64,000 bases of DNA from Nocardia asteroides (GTDB taxonomy: Bacteria; Actinomycetota; Actinomycetes; Mycobacteriales; Mycobacteriaceae), in contig CP082844.1 of assembly GCA_019930625.1 (NCBI GenBank), positions 2,356,001 to 2,420,000 of the forward strand. The letters run 5' to 3'. Position numbers and translations under genes: made by a program. The notes under the pieces are model-generated. The model had not been told where the DNA came from and searched no databases. It saw nothing but the letters and a program-made list of their open reading frames with translations. Below are positions 1 to 10,010 of the stretch, one piece after another; positions within the stretch are counted from its first letter, which is position 1, and every line of letters begins with the position of its first letter.

Positions 1-1
1 G

Positions 2-319
2 TTCGGGGTGCCCGGCATCACGGTCGACACTCATTTCGGCCGCCTGGTGCGCCGCTGGGGATGGACCGACGAGGAAGATCCGGTGAAGGTCGAGCACATC
101 GTCGGCGCGCTGATCGAGCGCAAGGAATGGACGATGCTCTCCCACCGGGTGATCTTCCACGGCAGGCGCGTGTGCCATTCCCGCAAGCCCGCGTGCGGCG
201 CGTGCGTCCTGGCCAAAGACTGCCCGTCGTTCGGGATCGGGCCGACCGATCCGGATGCGGCGGCCAAGCTGGTGAAAGGGCCGGAGCGGGAGCATCTGCT
301 CGAGCTGGTGGGCCGGTGA
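2..319 (+). CDS. nth: Endonuclease III, C-terminal part (truncated by window edge)
   Basis: Base-excision repair DNA glycosylase/AP lyase that removes oxidised pyrimidines. Only about the last 105 residues are present; the frame is open at the window start. Visible are the [14 protein letters not shown] segment, which holds the catalytic aspartate region (VDTH) of the HhH-GPD fold, and the C-terminal 4Fe-4S ligands spaced C-x6-C-x2-C-x5-C (starting CHSRKPAC). This cysteine spacing is characteristic of Nth/MutY. The stop codon overlaps the GTG start of the next gene (GTGA), so the two are probably co-transcribed, as I recall for mycobacterial Rv3674c-Rv3673c. Confidence 0.93.
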   Translation, partial: FGVPGITVDTHFGRLVRRWGWTDEEDPVKVEHIVGALIERKEWTMLSHRVIFHGRRVCHSRKPACGACVLAKDCPSFGIGPTDPDAAAKLVKGPEREHLLELVGR

Positions 320-963
320 GCCCGGAGCCCTCGGGCCGAAGGAGTGCGGGGCATGCGTGGCGGTGGGCACTGGCCGGTCTGATCGTGGTGGTGGCGCTGG
401 CGGTCGCGGTGTGGCCGCGCGGCGACGACGACGAGACGACGGGGCGGCAGTCGCCTCCCAGCACCTCCGGCGTTTCCGATGACGTGCGCGCCGCTGCCGG
501 TCTGCCCGCCTGCCCGAGCGGCGCCGCCACCGGAACCGGTCCGCTGGCCGGGATGACTCTGGACTGCCTGGCGGACGGCAGGCCCGTAGACCTGGCCGCC
601 GCGCTGGCGGGCAAGCCCGCCCTGCTGAACCTGTGGGCCTACTGGTGCGCACCGTGCGCTGAGGAGTTGCCGTATTTGCAGCAATACGCGCGACGCGCCG
701 GGAACGCGATTACCGTGCTGACCGTGCACAGCGACCCTGATGAGGCCAAGGCACTGTCGCGGCTGCGCGGACTGGAGGTTCAGTTGCCCTGCGTGCTCGA
801 CGCCGACGCGCGGGTACGCACGGCCGTCGGCGCTCCCGCGGTGTTACCGATCTCGGTGCTGGTGCGGGCCGACGGCTCGGTCGCCGACGTCGTGGTGCGG
901 GCGTTCGACGGGGTGGATGACATCGCGAACACGGTGGCGGGCAAGCTCGGAGTGGCCGCATGA
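316..963 (+). CDS. Membrane-anchored thioredoxin-like (TlpA/ResA-type) protein
   Basis: A 215-residue protein with a single N-terminal membrane anchor (about residues 15-33, [15 protein letters not shown]) and an extracytoplasmic thioredoxin fold. The redox motif is WCAPC in the context [15 protein letters not shown], typical of TlpA/ResA thiol-disulfide oxidoreductases. A cis-proline stretch (AVLPISVLV) lies where the fold requires it. Start chosen at the GTG overlapping the nth stop, because it gives a short positive N-terminus before the hydrophobic segment. Likely reduces or isomerises disulfides outside the membrane; the partner is unknown. Corresponds in position to Rv3673c. Confidence 0.85.
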   Translation: MSPEPSGRRSAGHAWRWALAGLIVVVALAVAVWPRGDDDETTGRQSPPSTSGVSDDVRAAAGLPACPSGAATGTGPLAGMTLDCLADGRPVDLAAALAGKPALLNLWAYWCAPCAEELPYLQQYARRAGNAITVLTVHSDPDEAKALSRLRGLEVQLPCVLDADARVRTAVGAPAVLPISVLVRADGSVADVVVRAFDGVDDIANTVAGKLGVAA

Positions 964-1048
964 CAACGCGGGTGGACGAATCGATGGTGGAGGTGACGGT
1001 GCGGGCGAGCACGCGGCTCGGTGGGCGAATGCGCGGGGGAGGTGTGCG

Positions 1049-1765
1049 ATGAGCATCGAAATGCCGCCCGACATCCCGAAATGGCTGACACGCTCGGCCG
1101 AGCCGGTCGCCGACAGCGCTGACACCCTGACCATGGCGCGGGCGCTGCGCCGCGCCATGACCCTGACTTCGAAGCCGCGTCAAGCCGCGGTGCTCGTGCT
1201 GTTCGGCGGCTCGCCCGAGCCGGACCCGGCCGCACCCGGCGGATTGCCCGCCGACGCGGAAGTGCTGCTCACCCAGCGCGCCTCCACCATGCGCCAGCAT
1301 CGCGGGCAGGTCGCCTTCCCCGGCGGTGCGGTGGACCCGGACGACGCCGGGCCGATAGACACCGCGCTGCGCGAGGCCTGCGAGGAGACCGGTCTCGACC
1401 GGTCCGGCGTGGAGCCGTACGCGGTGCTGCCGAAGCTGTTCGTGCCGCCGTCCCGTTTCGACGTTTCGCCGGTCCTCGCGTACTGGCGCACGCCGGGCGC
1501 GGTGCGGGTCGTCGATCAGGGCGAGACCGAGCGGGTCGTGCGCGTCCCGTTGGCGCAGCTGCTCGATCCCGCCAACCGCTTCCTGGTCCGCAGCACCCTC
1601 GGCTACCAGAGCCCGGCGTTCCAGGTGGACGGGATGCTGGTCTGGGGCCTGACCGGCGGGATCCTCGCCGGGATCAGCAAGGCCTCCGGTTGGGACCGCG
1701 AGTGGGACCACGACGACGTTCGTGATTTGGAGACCGCCTTGGCCGCCGTGGGGATGACGTTATGA
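1049..1765 (+). CDS. NUDIX hydrolase, CoA pyrophosphatase type
   Basis: 238 residues. The segment LTQRASTMRQHRGQVAFPGG matches the signature of CoA-type NUDIX pyrophosphatases, followed by the Nudix box with the REACEETGL core. The usual first Nudix-box glutamate position reads Asp (DPDD). Probably hydrolyses CoA or its oxidised or acyl forms to phosphopantetheine and 3',5'-ADP, or a related nucleoside diphosphate. ATG chosen because GGGGGAGG sits just upstream; the frame is open further up. The stop overlaps the next start by ATGA, so it is translationally coupled to the marP-like gene. Corresponds in position to Rv3672c. Confidence 0.87.
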   Translation: MSIEMPPDIPKWLTRSAEPVADSADTLTMARALRRAMTLTSKPRQAAVLVLFGGSPEPDPAAPGGLPADAEVLLTQRASTMRQHRGQVAFPGGAVDPDDAGPIDTALREACEETGLDRSGVEPYAVLPKLFVPPSRFDVSPVLAYWRTPGAVRVVDQGETERVVRVPLAQLLDPANRFLVRSTLGYQSPAFQVDGMLVWGLTGGILAGISKASGWDREWDHDDVRDLETALAAVGMTL

Positions 1766-2955
1766 GCTCATCGGCGTGGCTCGACATCGCCGTCGTGCTG
1801 CTCGCGCTGCTGGCCGCCTCCTCGGGGTGGCGGCAGGGCGCGGTGGCCTCGGCGCTGGCCTTTCTCGGCGTGGTGCTCGGCGCGGTCGCCGGCATCCTGA
1901 TCGCGCCGCACATCCTGCTGCACGTCGACGAGGGCCGCACCAGGGTGCTCACCGGTGTGCTGCTCATCGTGGTGCTGGTGATCGTCGGTGAAGTCGCGGG
2001 CATGGTGCTGGGACGCGCCGCGCGCAGCGGCATGCGTCATCCGTTCACGCGCAGCGTGGACAGCGTGGTCGGCGCGGTGCTGCAGGCGGTCGCCGTGCTG
2101 GTCACCGCGTGGCTGCTGGCGCTGCCGCTGGCCACCTCCTCGCAGCCGGCCATCGCGACCGCGATCAACGGCTCGCGGGTGCTCGCCGACGTCAACGACG
2201 TCGCGCCGAACTGGCTGCGCAAACTGCCCAACGAGTTCTCCAAGCTGCTCAACACCTCCGGCCTGCCGGACGTGATCGGGCCGTTCGGGCGGGCGCCGAT
2301 CGCGGCCGTCGAACCGCCGGATCCGAGCGTGCTGGCCAGCCCCGTCGCCGCGTCCCTGCAGCAGAGCGTGCTGCGCATCCGGGGCGTCGCGCCGAGTTGC
2401 CAGCGGGCGCTGGAAGGTTCGGGCTTCGTGATCGCGCCGGAGCGCGTGATGACCAACGCCCACGTCGTCGCGGGCACCACGAGCGTCGCGGTGGACACCC
2501 CGCGCGGCCCGCTGGACGCCAACGTCGTGCTGTTCGATCCGTCCAAGGACGTCGCGGTGCTCGCCGTGCCCGGTCTCACCGCCCCGGTGGTGCCGCGTGC
2601 GCCCGCACCCGCCCGCTCGGGTGACAGCGCGATCGTGCTCGGGTACCCGGGCGGCGGACCGTACACCGCGAGCGCGGCCCGGGTACGCGAGACGCTGGAT
2701 CTCACCGGCCCGACCATCTACCGCAACGGCACCGTCGAGCGTGAGGTCTACACCGTTCGCGGCCAGGTCAGGGCGGGCAATTCCGGTGGCCCGCTGGTGG
2801 ATACGGAAGGGCAGGTGCTCGGCGTTGTGTTCGGAGCCGCCGTCACCGACGACGACACCGGGTACGTGCTCACGCTGGCGGAGGTCCGCGCCCAGCTCGA
2901 CGCGGCCGAACGAGTCGGCGCCCCGGTGGATACCGGCGCCTGCGTACTCAGCTGA
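1762..2955 (+). CDS. marP: MarP-type membrane serine protease (CvpA + trypsin-like)
   Basis: 397 residues. The N-terminal ~150 residues hold four hydrophobic segments of the CvpA (colicin V production) type. The C-terminal part is a chymotrypsin-like protease facing the periplasm, with triad H234 (TNAHVV), D263 (SKDVAVL) and S341 (GNSGGP). In M. tuberculosis MarP (Rv3671c) protects against acid and oxidative stress and processes cell-wall enzymes. The triad spacing here matches what I recall of that enzyme almost residue for residue. The first gene-to-gene overlap is with the NUDIX gene; a strong hairpin follows the stop. Confidence 0.93.
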   Translation: MSSSAWLDIAVVLLALLAASSGWRQGAVASALAFLGVVLGAVAGILIAPHILLHVDEGRTRVLTGVLLIVVLVIVGEVAGMVLGRAARSGMRHPFTRSVDSVVGAVLQAVAVLVTAWLLALPLATSSQPAIATAINGSRVLADVNDVAPNWLRKLPNEFSKLLNTSGLPDVIGPFGRAPIAAVEPPDPSVLASPVAASLQQSVLRIRGVAPSCQRALEGSGFVIAPERVMTNAHVVAGTTSVAVDTPRGPLDANVVLFDPSKDVAVLAVPGLTAPVVPRAPAPARSGDSAIVLGYPGGGPYTASAARVRETLDLTGPTIYRNGTVEREVYTVRGQVRAGNSGGPLVDTEGQVLGVVFGAAVTDDDTGYVLTLAEVRAQLDAAERVGAPVDTGACVLS

Positions 2956-2963
2956 ATCGCTGG

Positions 2964-2991
2964 CCCTGGCCACGCATCCGCGTGGCCGGGG
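2964..2991. terminator. Hairpin between convergent marP and ephE-like genes
   Basis: A 12-bp stem (one G-T pair) pairs 2964-2975 with 2980-2991 around the 4-nt loop ATCC. It lies 8 bases after the marP stop and 14 bases beyond the ephE-like stop, so it can serve both strands. There is no clear U-tract, which is common for actinobacterial terminators. Confidence 0.6.
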
Positions 2992-3005
2992 CGGGTGTCA
3001 GCGGC

Positions 3006-3941
3006 TCAGGCGAGAAGCTTGGCCAGCTCCGTGGTCACGGCGTCCGGGTTCTCCTGGTGAGCGAAGTGGCCCGCCGCCGGGATACCGGCCAGCCGCCGTT
3101 CCGGCGAGAGATGGAGGTCGCGGCGGAAGGTCCCCGGCAGCACATACGCGTCCAGCTCGCCGCGCATCGCCAGTACCGGAATGTGGATGGGTTCGCGCAT
3201 GGTCGCCATGAACCGGCGGCCGTCCGGACGCCATTGACTGCGGAAGGCCCAGCGCTGGTATTCCAGCGCGCAATGCGCGGCCCCGGGAACGCGAATCGCC
3301 GACCGCATGCGTCGTGCGGTGTCGACGAACTCGGCGGTGCCCGCCCATCCCGCGCTCACCCGCTGCCGTAGCAGTCGTTCCACTTCGAAGCCGTCGGCGG
3401 TGGTCAGTAGATGCTCGCCGTAGCGGGGCAACTGGTAGCGAAGGAAGTTCGGCAGCCAGGCCGCGCGCTGGCGGCGGTTGCGCAGCACGGCGCTCTTGAG
3501 CGCCGACGGATGCGGCGAGCCGACCAGCGCGATGGAACGCACCAGTCGCGGATGCAGCACCGCGGTGGTCCAGCAGACCAATCCGCCTTCGGCGTGCCCG
3601 ACCAGCGTCGCCTCGGTGTAGCCGAGCGCCCGGATGAGCCCGGCGACGTCACCGGCGAGCGTCCAGCCGTCGTAACCGCGCGGCGGCTTGTCGCTGTCGC
3701 CGTAGCCGCGCAGGTCGACGGCCACGCTTCGGTAGCCGAGCTCGGCCAGGCCGGTCAATTGGTGACGCCAGGACCACCAGAAGTCGGCGAAGCCGTGCAG
3801 CAGCACGACCAGCGGGGCATCGGAGCGCTCGGGCGCCGCGTCCACGACGTGGAATCGAATGCCGTTGGCGTGCACGTCCCGATGGGTCCACCGTCCGTCG
3901 TAACGGACGCTGGACGGATCCGGAAGCAAGTTCGCCGACAC
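3006..3941 (-). CDS. ephE: Alpha/beta hydrolase, EphE-like, nucleophile missing
   Basis: 311 residues of alpha/beta-hydrolase fold in the epoxide hydrolase lineage: LLHGFADFWWSWRHQL (oxyanion region), DLRGYGDSDKPPRGYDGWTL, and a C-terminal GHFAHQENP that supplies the histidine. The nucleophile elbow, normally GHDWGG or GHSxGG, reads GHAEGG here. The catalytic Asp/Ser position is therefore Ala, read directly from codons GGG CAC GCC GAA GGC. I recall a similar GHADGG in mycobacterial EphE (Rv3670), so this may be a conserved non-hydrolytic member rather than a mutation. The epoxide hydrolase name is by position and lineage only. The gene is convergent with marP. Confidence 0.82.
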   Translation of the reverse strand: MSANLLPDPSSVRYDGRWTHRDVHANGIRFHVVDAAPERSDAPLVVLLHGFADFWWSWRHQLTGLAELGYRSVAVDLRGYGDSDKPPRGYDGWTLAGDVAGLIRALGYTEATLVGHAEGGLVCWTTAVLHPRLVRSIALVGSPHPSALKSAVLRNRRQRAAWLPNFLRYQLPRYGEHLLTTADGFEVERLLRQRVSAGWAGTAEFVDTARRMRSAIRVPGAAHCALEYQRWAFRSQWRPDGRRFMATMREPIHIPVLAMRGELDAYVLPGTFRRDLHLSPERRLAGIPAAGHFAHQENPDAVTTELAKLLA

Positions 3942-3984
3942 GCCGATCGAGCCTAGTAGCCGCCGTATCGGCTCGTGAACGCGC

Positions 3985-4491
3985 CTAGGAAGTCCGCTTC
4001 TCCAGGACGAGGCGATCCTCGTGCGCGGAAGCGCCCAGCCCGTGCGGCAGTACCGTGCGCGCCTGCTTGAGCGAGTCGATCGTCTTCTCCGGCGCGCGCA
4101 GTTTCTTCACCCGCCGGTACCCGACGAACGCCAGCACCGCGGTCGCCGCGATCATCAGCAGGAAGACGATCAGGAAGGCCGCCCAGCGCGCCAGCCACAC
4201 GTCGAGCAGCTCGCCGAGGAAGAAGAAAAAGAAGAAGGTGCTGAACAACAGCACGGTGAGCGCGAGGATGAAGAAGACGCTGCCCTGCAGGCCCTTCTTG
4301 ATCTCGCCGGTGACCTCGGCCTTGGCCAGCTCGACCTCGGCGCGGACCAGGGTCGACATCTGCTCGGCTGCGTCACGGACCAGGGTTCCGAAACTCGCGG
4401 AGCCGAGCGGATCGGCGTCCGTGAGAGGAATGGAGGTGACCGTACGACCGCGCTCCGCGTCGCTCCCGTTACCGCCGTGGTTGAAACTCAC
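3985..4491 (-). CDS. Holin-superfamily (DUF1469-like) membrane protein
   Basis: 168 residues if read from GTG 4491, which has a strong Shine-Dalgarno (GGGAGAAGGG) about 8 bases upstream. Architecture: a charged N-terminal amphipathic helix (TLVRAEVELAKAEVTGEIKKG), two close membrane segments (VFFILALTVLLFSTFFFFFF and WAAFLIVFLLMIAATAVLAFV), and a basic tail. This is the phage-holin-III/DUF1469 family found beside ephE and acs in mycobacteria (Rv3669 position). Function unknown. The reading frame is continuous with nhaA upstream with no stop between them, so a read-through or fused product is possible. Confidence 0.78.
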   Translation of the reverse strand: MSFNHGGNGSDAERGRTVTSIPLTDADPLGSASFGTLVRDAAEQMSTLVRAEVELAKAEVTGEIKKGLQGSVFFILALTVLLFSTFFFFFFLGELLDVWLARWAAFLIVFLLMIAATAVLAFVGYRRVKKLRAPEKTIDSLKQARTVLPHGLGASAHEDRLVLEKRTS

Positions 4492-5829
4492 TTGGTCGAC
4501 CCTTCTCCCTGTCCCGGCACTGCTGAAACTCCCGTTCGATGGGCGGCGCTCCCGGTGCCCTCCGTGGTCACGCAGGCTACCGCCTCCGGGCGAATCGCTC
4601 GCGCCGCCGTATTGTTCACGTTGTAGCGCACGGGCGTCCCGCCGAGCCTGGTGGACACGCCCACGCCGCAACAGTAGCGCCGAACCGGCGAGCGACGCCG
4701 CCATTGATGTGACCAACACAGCGGCTTTCGCCAACTCGACGGCGGATCCGTCCGCGACATCGGCGAGCGCGAGTTCCGCCACGAGAAGGCTAACCGTGAA
4801 CCCGATCGCGCCGAGCACCGACAGGGCGAACATGTCCCGCCAGCCGAGCCCGCTGGGGCGGGTCGCGATGCCCAACCGGATTGCCATCCAGCTCATCCCG
4901 AAGATGCCGAGCGGTTTGCCGATCAGGAGCCCGAGAATCACGGCGAGGGCGAGCCGGTCGGTGAACAACTCGCCGAACACCGTGGGATTCAACGGGACTC
5001 CGGAGGCGAACAGGGCGAACAGCGGAACGCACAGCCCGGCGGAGACCGGCTGGAAGAGGTGCTCCAGCCGGGTGGCGGGCGCTTGTCGTTCTCCGGGATC
5101 CGGGCGCACCCGGGTGAGCAGGCCGAGCGTGACGCCGGCCAAGGTGGGATGGATGCCCGCCTCGTGCAGCGCGTACCAGGACGCCAGCGCCAGCGGAACA
5201 TAGAGCAACGGTGTACCGATTCGCGCGCGCTGCCCCAGCGCCCAGCCTGCGAAGCATCCGGCCGCGGCGAGCAGCCACAGCAGCGACACCGTCGTGGTGA
5301 ACAGGACCGCGATCAGGATGATCGCCATCAGGTCGTCGACCACCGCGAGGCTCAGCAGGAACACGCGCGCGCCCGCCGGGATGCGCGAACCGGTCAGCGC
5401 GAGCACGGCGAGCGCGAACGCGATGTCGGTGGCGACCGGGATGGCCCAGCCGCGCTCCATGCCGGGGACGCCGAAGCCGACGACGGCCGCGATCAGGGCG
5501 GGGGTCACCACACCGCCGATCGCCGCGATGACCGGCAGCGCGGCGCGCCTGCGGTCGGCGAGTTCGCCGACGACCAGTTCGCGTTTGAGTTCCAGGCCCG
5601 CGACGAAGAAGAAGACCGCGAGCAGACCGTCCTTGGTCCAGTCGGCCAGCGTCAGTTCCAAATGCAGTCGTGGGATCGCGACGACCGTCTCGGTCATCGT
5701 CAGATAGCTCGCTCCCCACGGCGAGTTCACCCACAGCAACGCCGTCGCCGCGGCGATCAGAAGCAGTGCGCCTCCGACGGTTTCCGTGCGCAGGTAGCGA
5801 GACAGTTCCGAGCGCACTTGGATGATCAC
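3985..5829 (-). CDS. nhaA: Na+/H+ antiporter NhaA, frame continuing into holin-family domain
   Basis: Residues 1-395 are a complete NhaA antiporter, which expels Na+ in exchange for protons in the inner membrane. Visible are GLLAVFFFVAGLELKREL, the ATDIAFALAVLAL helix, and the paired aspartates of VVDDLMAIILIA that bind Na+/H+. GTG 5829 was chosen for its upstream AAAGG; the frame stays open to 5952. No stop codon follows the antiporter. The frame runs through a ~55-residue polar Gly/Ser/Arg-rich linker straight into the holin-family protein, ending at 3985 (614 residues in total). Whether one fused protein, two proteins or both are made cannot be told from sequence. Confidence 0.8.
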   Translation of the reverse strand: MIIQVRSELSRYLRTETVGGALLLIAAATALLWVNSPWGASYLTMTETVVAIPRLHLELTLADWTKDGLLAVFFFVAGLELKRELVVGELADRRRAALPVIAAIGGVVTPALIAAVVGFGVPGMERGWAIPVATDIAFALAVLALTGSRIPAGARVFLLSLAVVDDLMAIILIAVLFTTTVSLLWLLAAAGCFAGWALGQRARIGTPLLYVPLALASWYALHEAGIHPTLAGVTLGLLTRVRPDPGERQAPATRLEHLFQPVSAGLCVPLFALFASGVPLNPTVFGELFTDRLALAVILGLLIGKPLGIFGMSWMAIRLGIATRPSGLGWRDMFALSVLGAIGFTVSLLVAELALADVADGSAVELAKAAVLVTSMAASLAGSALLLRRGRVHQARRDARALQREQYGGASDSPGGGSLRDHGGHRERRPSNGSFSSAGTGRRVDQVSFNHGGNGSDAERGRTVTSIPLTDADPLGSASFGTLVRDAAEQMSTLVRAEVELAKAEVTGEIKKGLQGSVFFILALTVLLFSTFFFFFFLGELLDVWLARWAAFLIVFLLMIAATAVLAFVGYRRVKKLRAPEKTIDSLKQARTVLPHGLGASAHEDRLVLEKRTS

Positions 5830-5946
5830 GGGAAACCTTTCGGGCGGTGGTCGGGCCGAGTGGACGCTGCACTCGGCCGGAGCCGGCGTACGCGTGCGCG
5901 ACCGCTCGCCGACCAGACTTCCCGGCACACCTGACGCAATCTTAAC

Positions 5947-5985
5947 GGGCACGGCCGGTGACGGAGCCCGCCACCGGCCGTGCCC
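5947..5985 (-). terminator. Terminator-like hairpin downstream of acs
   Basis: A perfect 14-bp inverted repeat, 5947-5960 pairing with 5972-5985, with an 11-base loop. It lies 12 bases beyond the acs stop codon on the minus strand. No U-run follows. Confidence 0.6.
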
Positions 5986-5997
5986 AGCGCCGCGCGG

Positions 5998-7953
<1,956 letters not shown>

Positions 7954-8348
7954 CTCGTCTCTTCTTTCCACGTAGCCTGAGCGCTCGATTCTTCGCAGCC
8001 GAGTTCGACAGTAATCAACTGTGACCTACGCCGCGTGCGCTTGTGCCGAGGGTGTCTCCGCCAGCACGCCGATGCCCGTGCCCGCCGGGGACGGCCCGCA
8101 CGCGGTGTTCCTGTTCCGCCCTCGACGGAGGCAATGTTCCGGCAGCAGGAGTATTTCCGCACGAAACTTGGGGTGTTTCGGCGATGTTGCCGGATCGGTA
8201 ACAAGTGCGACGAACTCGGATCAATCAGATGACAGTGCCCGCGGCGGTGGTTACTCTGCCAACCACACAGGGGGATCGTGTCGGCATGCGCTGATGGACC
8301 TCGCGCGGGTGCCGCCCGGCTCCCCCCTTCTCGCACCGGGAGGACGCG
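7954..8348. other. Divergent intergenic region acs / dpp operon
   Basis: About 395 bases without a convincing gene. It must carry both the acs promoter and the dpp promoter. A plausible sigma-70-type promoter for the dpp side is annotated separately. Small open frames here run across the promoter and lack ribosome sites. Confidence 0.6.
8229..8257 (+). promoter_or_regulatory. Putative promoter of the dipeptide ABC operon
   Basis: ATGACA (8229-8234, one mismatch to TTGACA), a 17-base spacer, then TACTCT (8252-8257, fits TANNNT). Transcription would start near 8264, giving a leader of about 85 bases before the TTG start. Pattern match only. Confidence 0.4.
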
Positions 8349-9956
8349 TTGAAATTCCACAGAGCGATGGCGCTGACCGCGGCAGTCGTGCTGGCCACGA
8401 GCTTGGGACTGTCCGCGTGTTCCTCAGGCGACGACGCAGATGCCGACATCGTCACCGTCAACGGAGGCGAGCCGCAGAATCCATTGGTGCCCACCAACAC
8501 CAACGAGAACATGGGCGGGCGCGTGGTCGACCGGCTGTTCGCTGGGTTGAAGTACTACGACGCCAACGGCAAGGCGCACGACGAGATGGCGGAGTCGATC
8601 CAGACCACGGATCGAAAGAACTACCGGGTCACCATCAAGCCGAACTGGAAATTCACCGACGGCAGCCCGGTGACGGCGAAGTCGTTCGTCGACGCGTGGA
8701 ACTACGGCGCGCTCGGCGCGAACGCGCAGTTGCAGAGCTATGTGTTCGGTCCCATCGTCGGTTTCGACGAGGTCTCCGCGGAAAAGCCGACCGCACAGAC
8801 GATGTCGGGCCTGAAGGTGATAGACGACCGCACGTTCACCATCGAGCTGAAAGCCCCCTCGATCGACTTCGAGACCGCGCTCGGATACGCGCCGTTCTAC
8901 CCGTTGCCGGAGGTCGCGTTCAAGGACATCAAGGCATTCGGGGAGAACCCGATCGGCAACGGCCCCTACAAATTCGCCCGGCCCGGGGCGTGGGAGCACA
9001 ACGTCAAGATCGACCTGGTGGCCAACCCGGACTACCCCGGCGGCCGAGCGGCCAAGAACAAAGCGCTGCGGTTCGTGATGTACCAGTCCTTCGACACCGC
9101 CTACGCGGACCTGCAGGCGGGCAACCTCGACGCGCTCGACACCGTGCCCGACAGTGCGCTCACCTCCTACCAACAGGATCTCGGCGACCGCGCGATCACC
9201 AAGCCGACCGCGCAGAACCAGCACATCGGCATCCAGTCCAACGTCGCGCACTTCTCCGGCCAGGAAGGGCTGCTGCGGCGGCGCGCGATCTCGAAGGCGA
9301 TCAACCGGGAACAGATCGCGCAGAACATCTTCCACGGCACCCGGATTCCGGCGCGTGACTTCACCGCGAGCACGCTGCCCGGTTTCCAGCCCGACCTCCC
9401 CGGCTCGGAAGTGCTGAAGTACAACCCGGACGAGGCCAAGAAACTGTGGGCGCAGGCCGACGCGATCTCGCCGTGGTCGGGCCGCTACGAGATCGCCTAC
9501 AACTCCGACGGCGGCCACCAGGCCTGGGTGGAGGCGGTGGCGAACAGCGTGAAGAACACCCTCGGCATCGACGCCGTCGGCACGCCGTATCCGACGTTCA
9601 AGAACATCCGCGACGAGGTGAACGCGCGCAGCATCGGCAAGGCCTTCCGCTACGGCTGGCAGGGTGACTACCCGACCATGCTGCAGTTCCTCACCTCGCA
9701 GTACTACAGCTACTCCGACACCAACAACGTCGACTACAACAATCCCGAGTTCGATCGCCTGCTGGATGCCGCCCAGGCCGCCCCGGCCCAGGAAGAGTCC
9801 TACAAGATCATCGCGCAGGCACAGGCCCTGCTGATCAGGGACATGGCCGACATCCCGGTGTTCGACTACGTCGCCGCCGCGGGCCGCTCCGATCGAGTGC
9901 GGAAGGCCGAACTCGCCTGGAACGGTCTGTTCGACTTCGAGAACATCGAGAAGTAG
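8349..9956 (+). CDS. dppA: Dipeptide/oligopeptide ABC transporter substrate-binding lipoprotein
   Basis: 535 residues, SBP family 5. The rare TTG start is preferred: GGGAGGA lies 4-5 bases upstream, and it supplies the KFHR charged n-region of a lipoprotein signal ending in the lipobox LSAC (about residues 19-22). The internal ATG at 8367 would lose the positive charge. Family hallmarks include the LVPTNTNENMGGRVVDRLFAGL start of the mature domain and IGNGPYKF. It captures peptides outside the membrane for the permeases encoded next. Corresponds to Rv3666c (DppA), which in M. tuberculosis also takes part in haem acquisition; that role is not visible here. Confidence 0.9.
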   Translation: MKFHRAMALTAAVVLATSLGLSACSSGDDADADIVTVNGGEPQNPLVPTNTNENMGGRVVDRLFAGLKYYDANGKAHDEMAESIQTTDRKNYRVTIKPNWKFTDGSPVTAKSFVDAWNYGALGANAQLQSYVFGPIVGFDEVSAEKPTAQTMSGLKVIDDRTFTIELKAPSIDFETALGYAPFYPLPEVAFKDIKAFGENPIGNGPYKFARPGAWEHNVKIDLVANPDYPGGRAAKNKALRFVMYQSFDTAYADLQAGNLDALDTVPDSALTSYQQDLGDRAITKPTAQNQHIGIQSNVAHFSGQEGLLRRRAISKAINREQIAQNIFHGTRIPARDFTASTLPGFQPDLPGSEVLKYNPDEAKKLWAQADAISPWSGRYEIAYNSDGGHQAWVEAVANSVKNTLGIDAVGTPYPTFKNIRDEVNARSIGKAFRYGWQGDYPTMLQFLTSQYYSYSDTNNVDYNNPEFDRLLDAAQAAPAQEESYKIIAQAQALLIRDMADIPVFDYVAAAGRSDRVRKAELAWNGLFDFENIEK

Positions 9957-9962
9957 CCGCTC

Positions 9963-9992
9963 GCCGCCGCGCCCGGCCCGGTGCGCGGCGGC
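9963..9992 (+). promoter_or_regulatory. Intercistronic stem-loop between dppA and dppB
   Basis: A perfect 10-bp stem (9963-9972 with 9983-9992) lies between the binding-protein stop and the dppB ribosome site. In ABC operons such hairpins commonly protect the binding-protein mRNA and lower permease expression. That role is inferred from position. Confidence 0.5.
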
Positions 9993-10010
9993 ACCGACCC
10001 CGGAGGCGTA

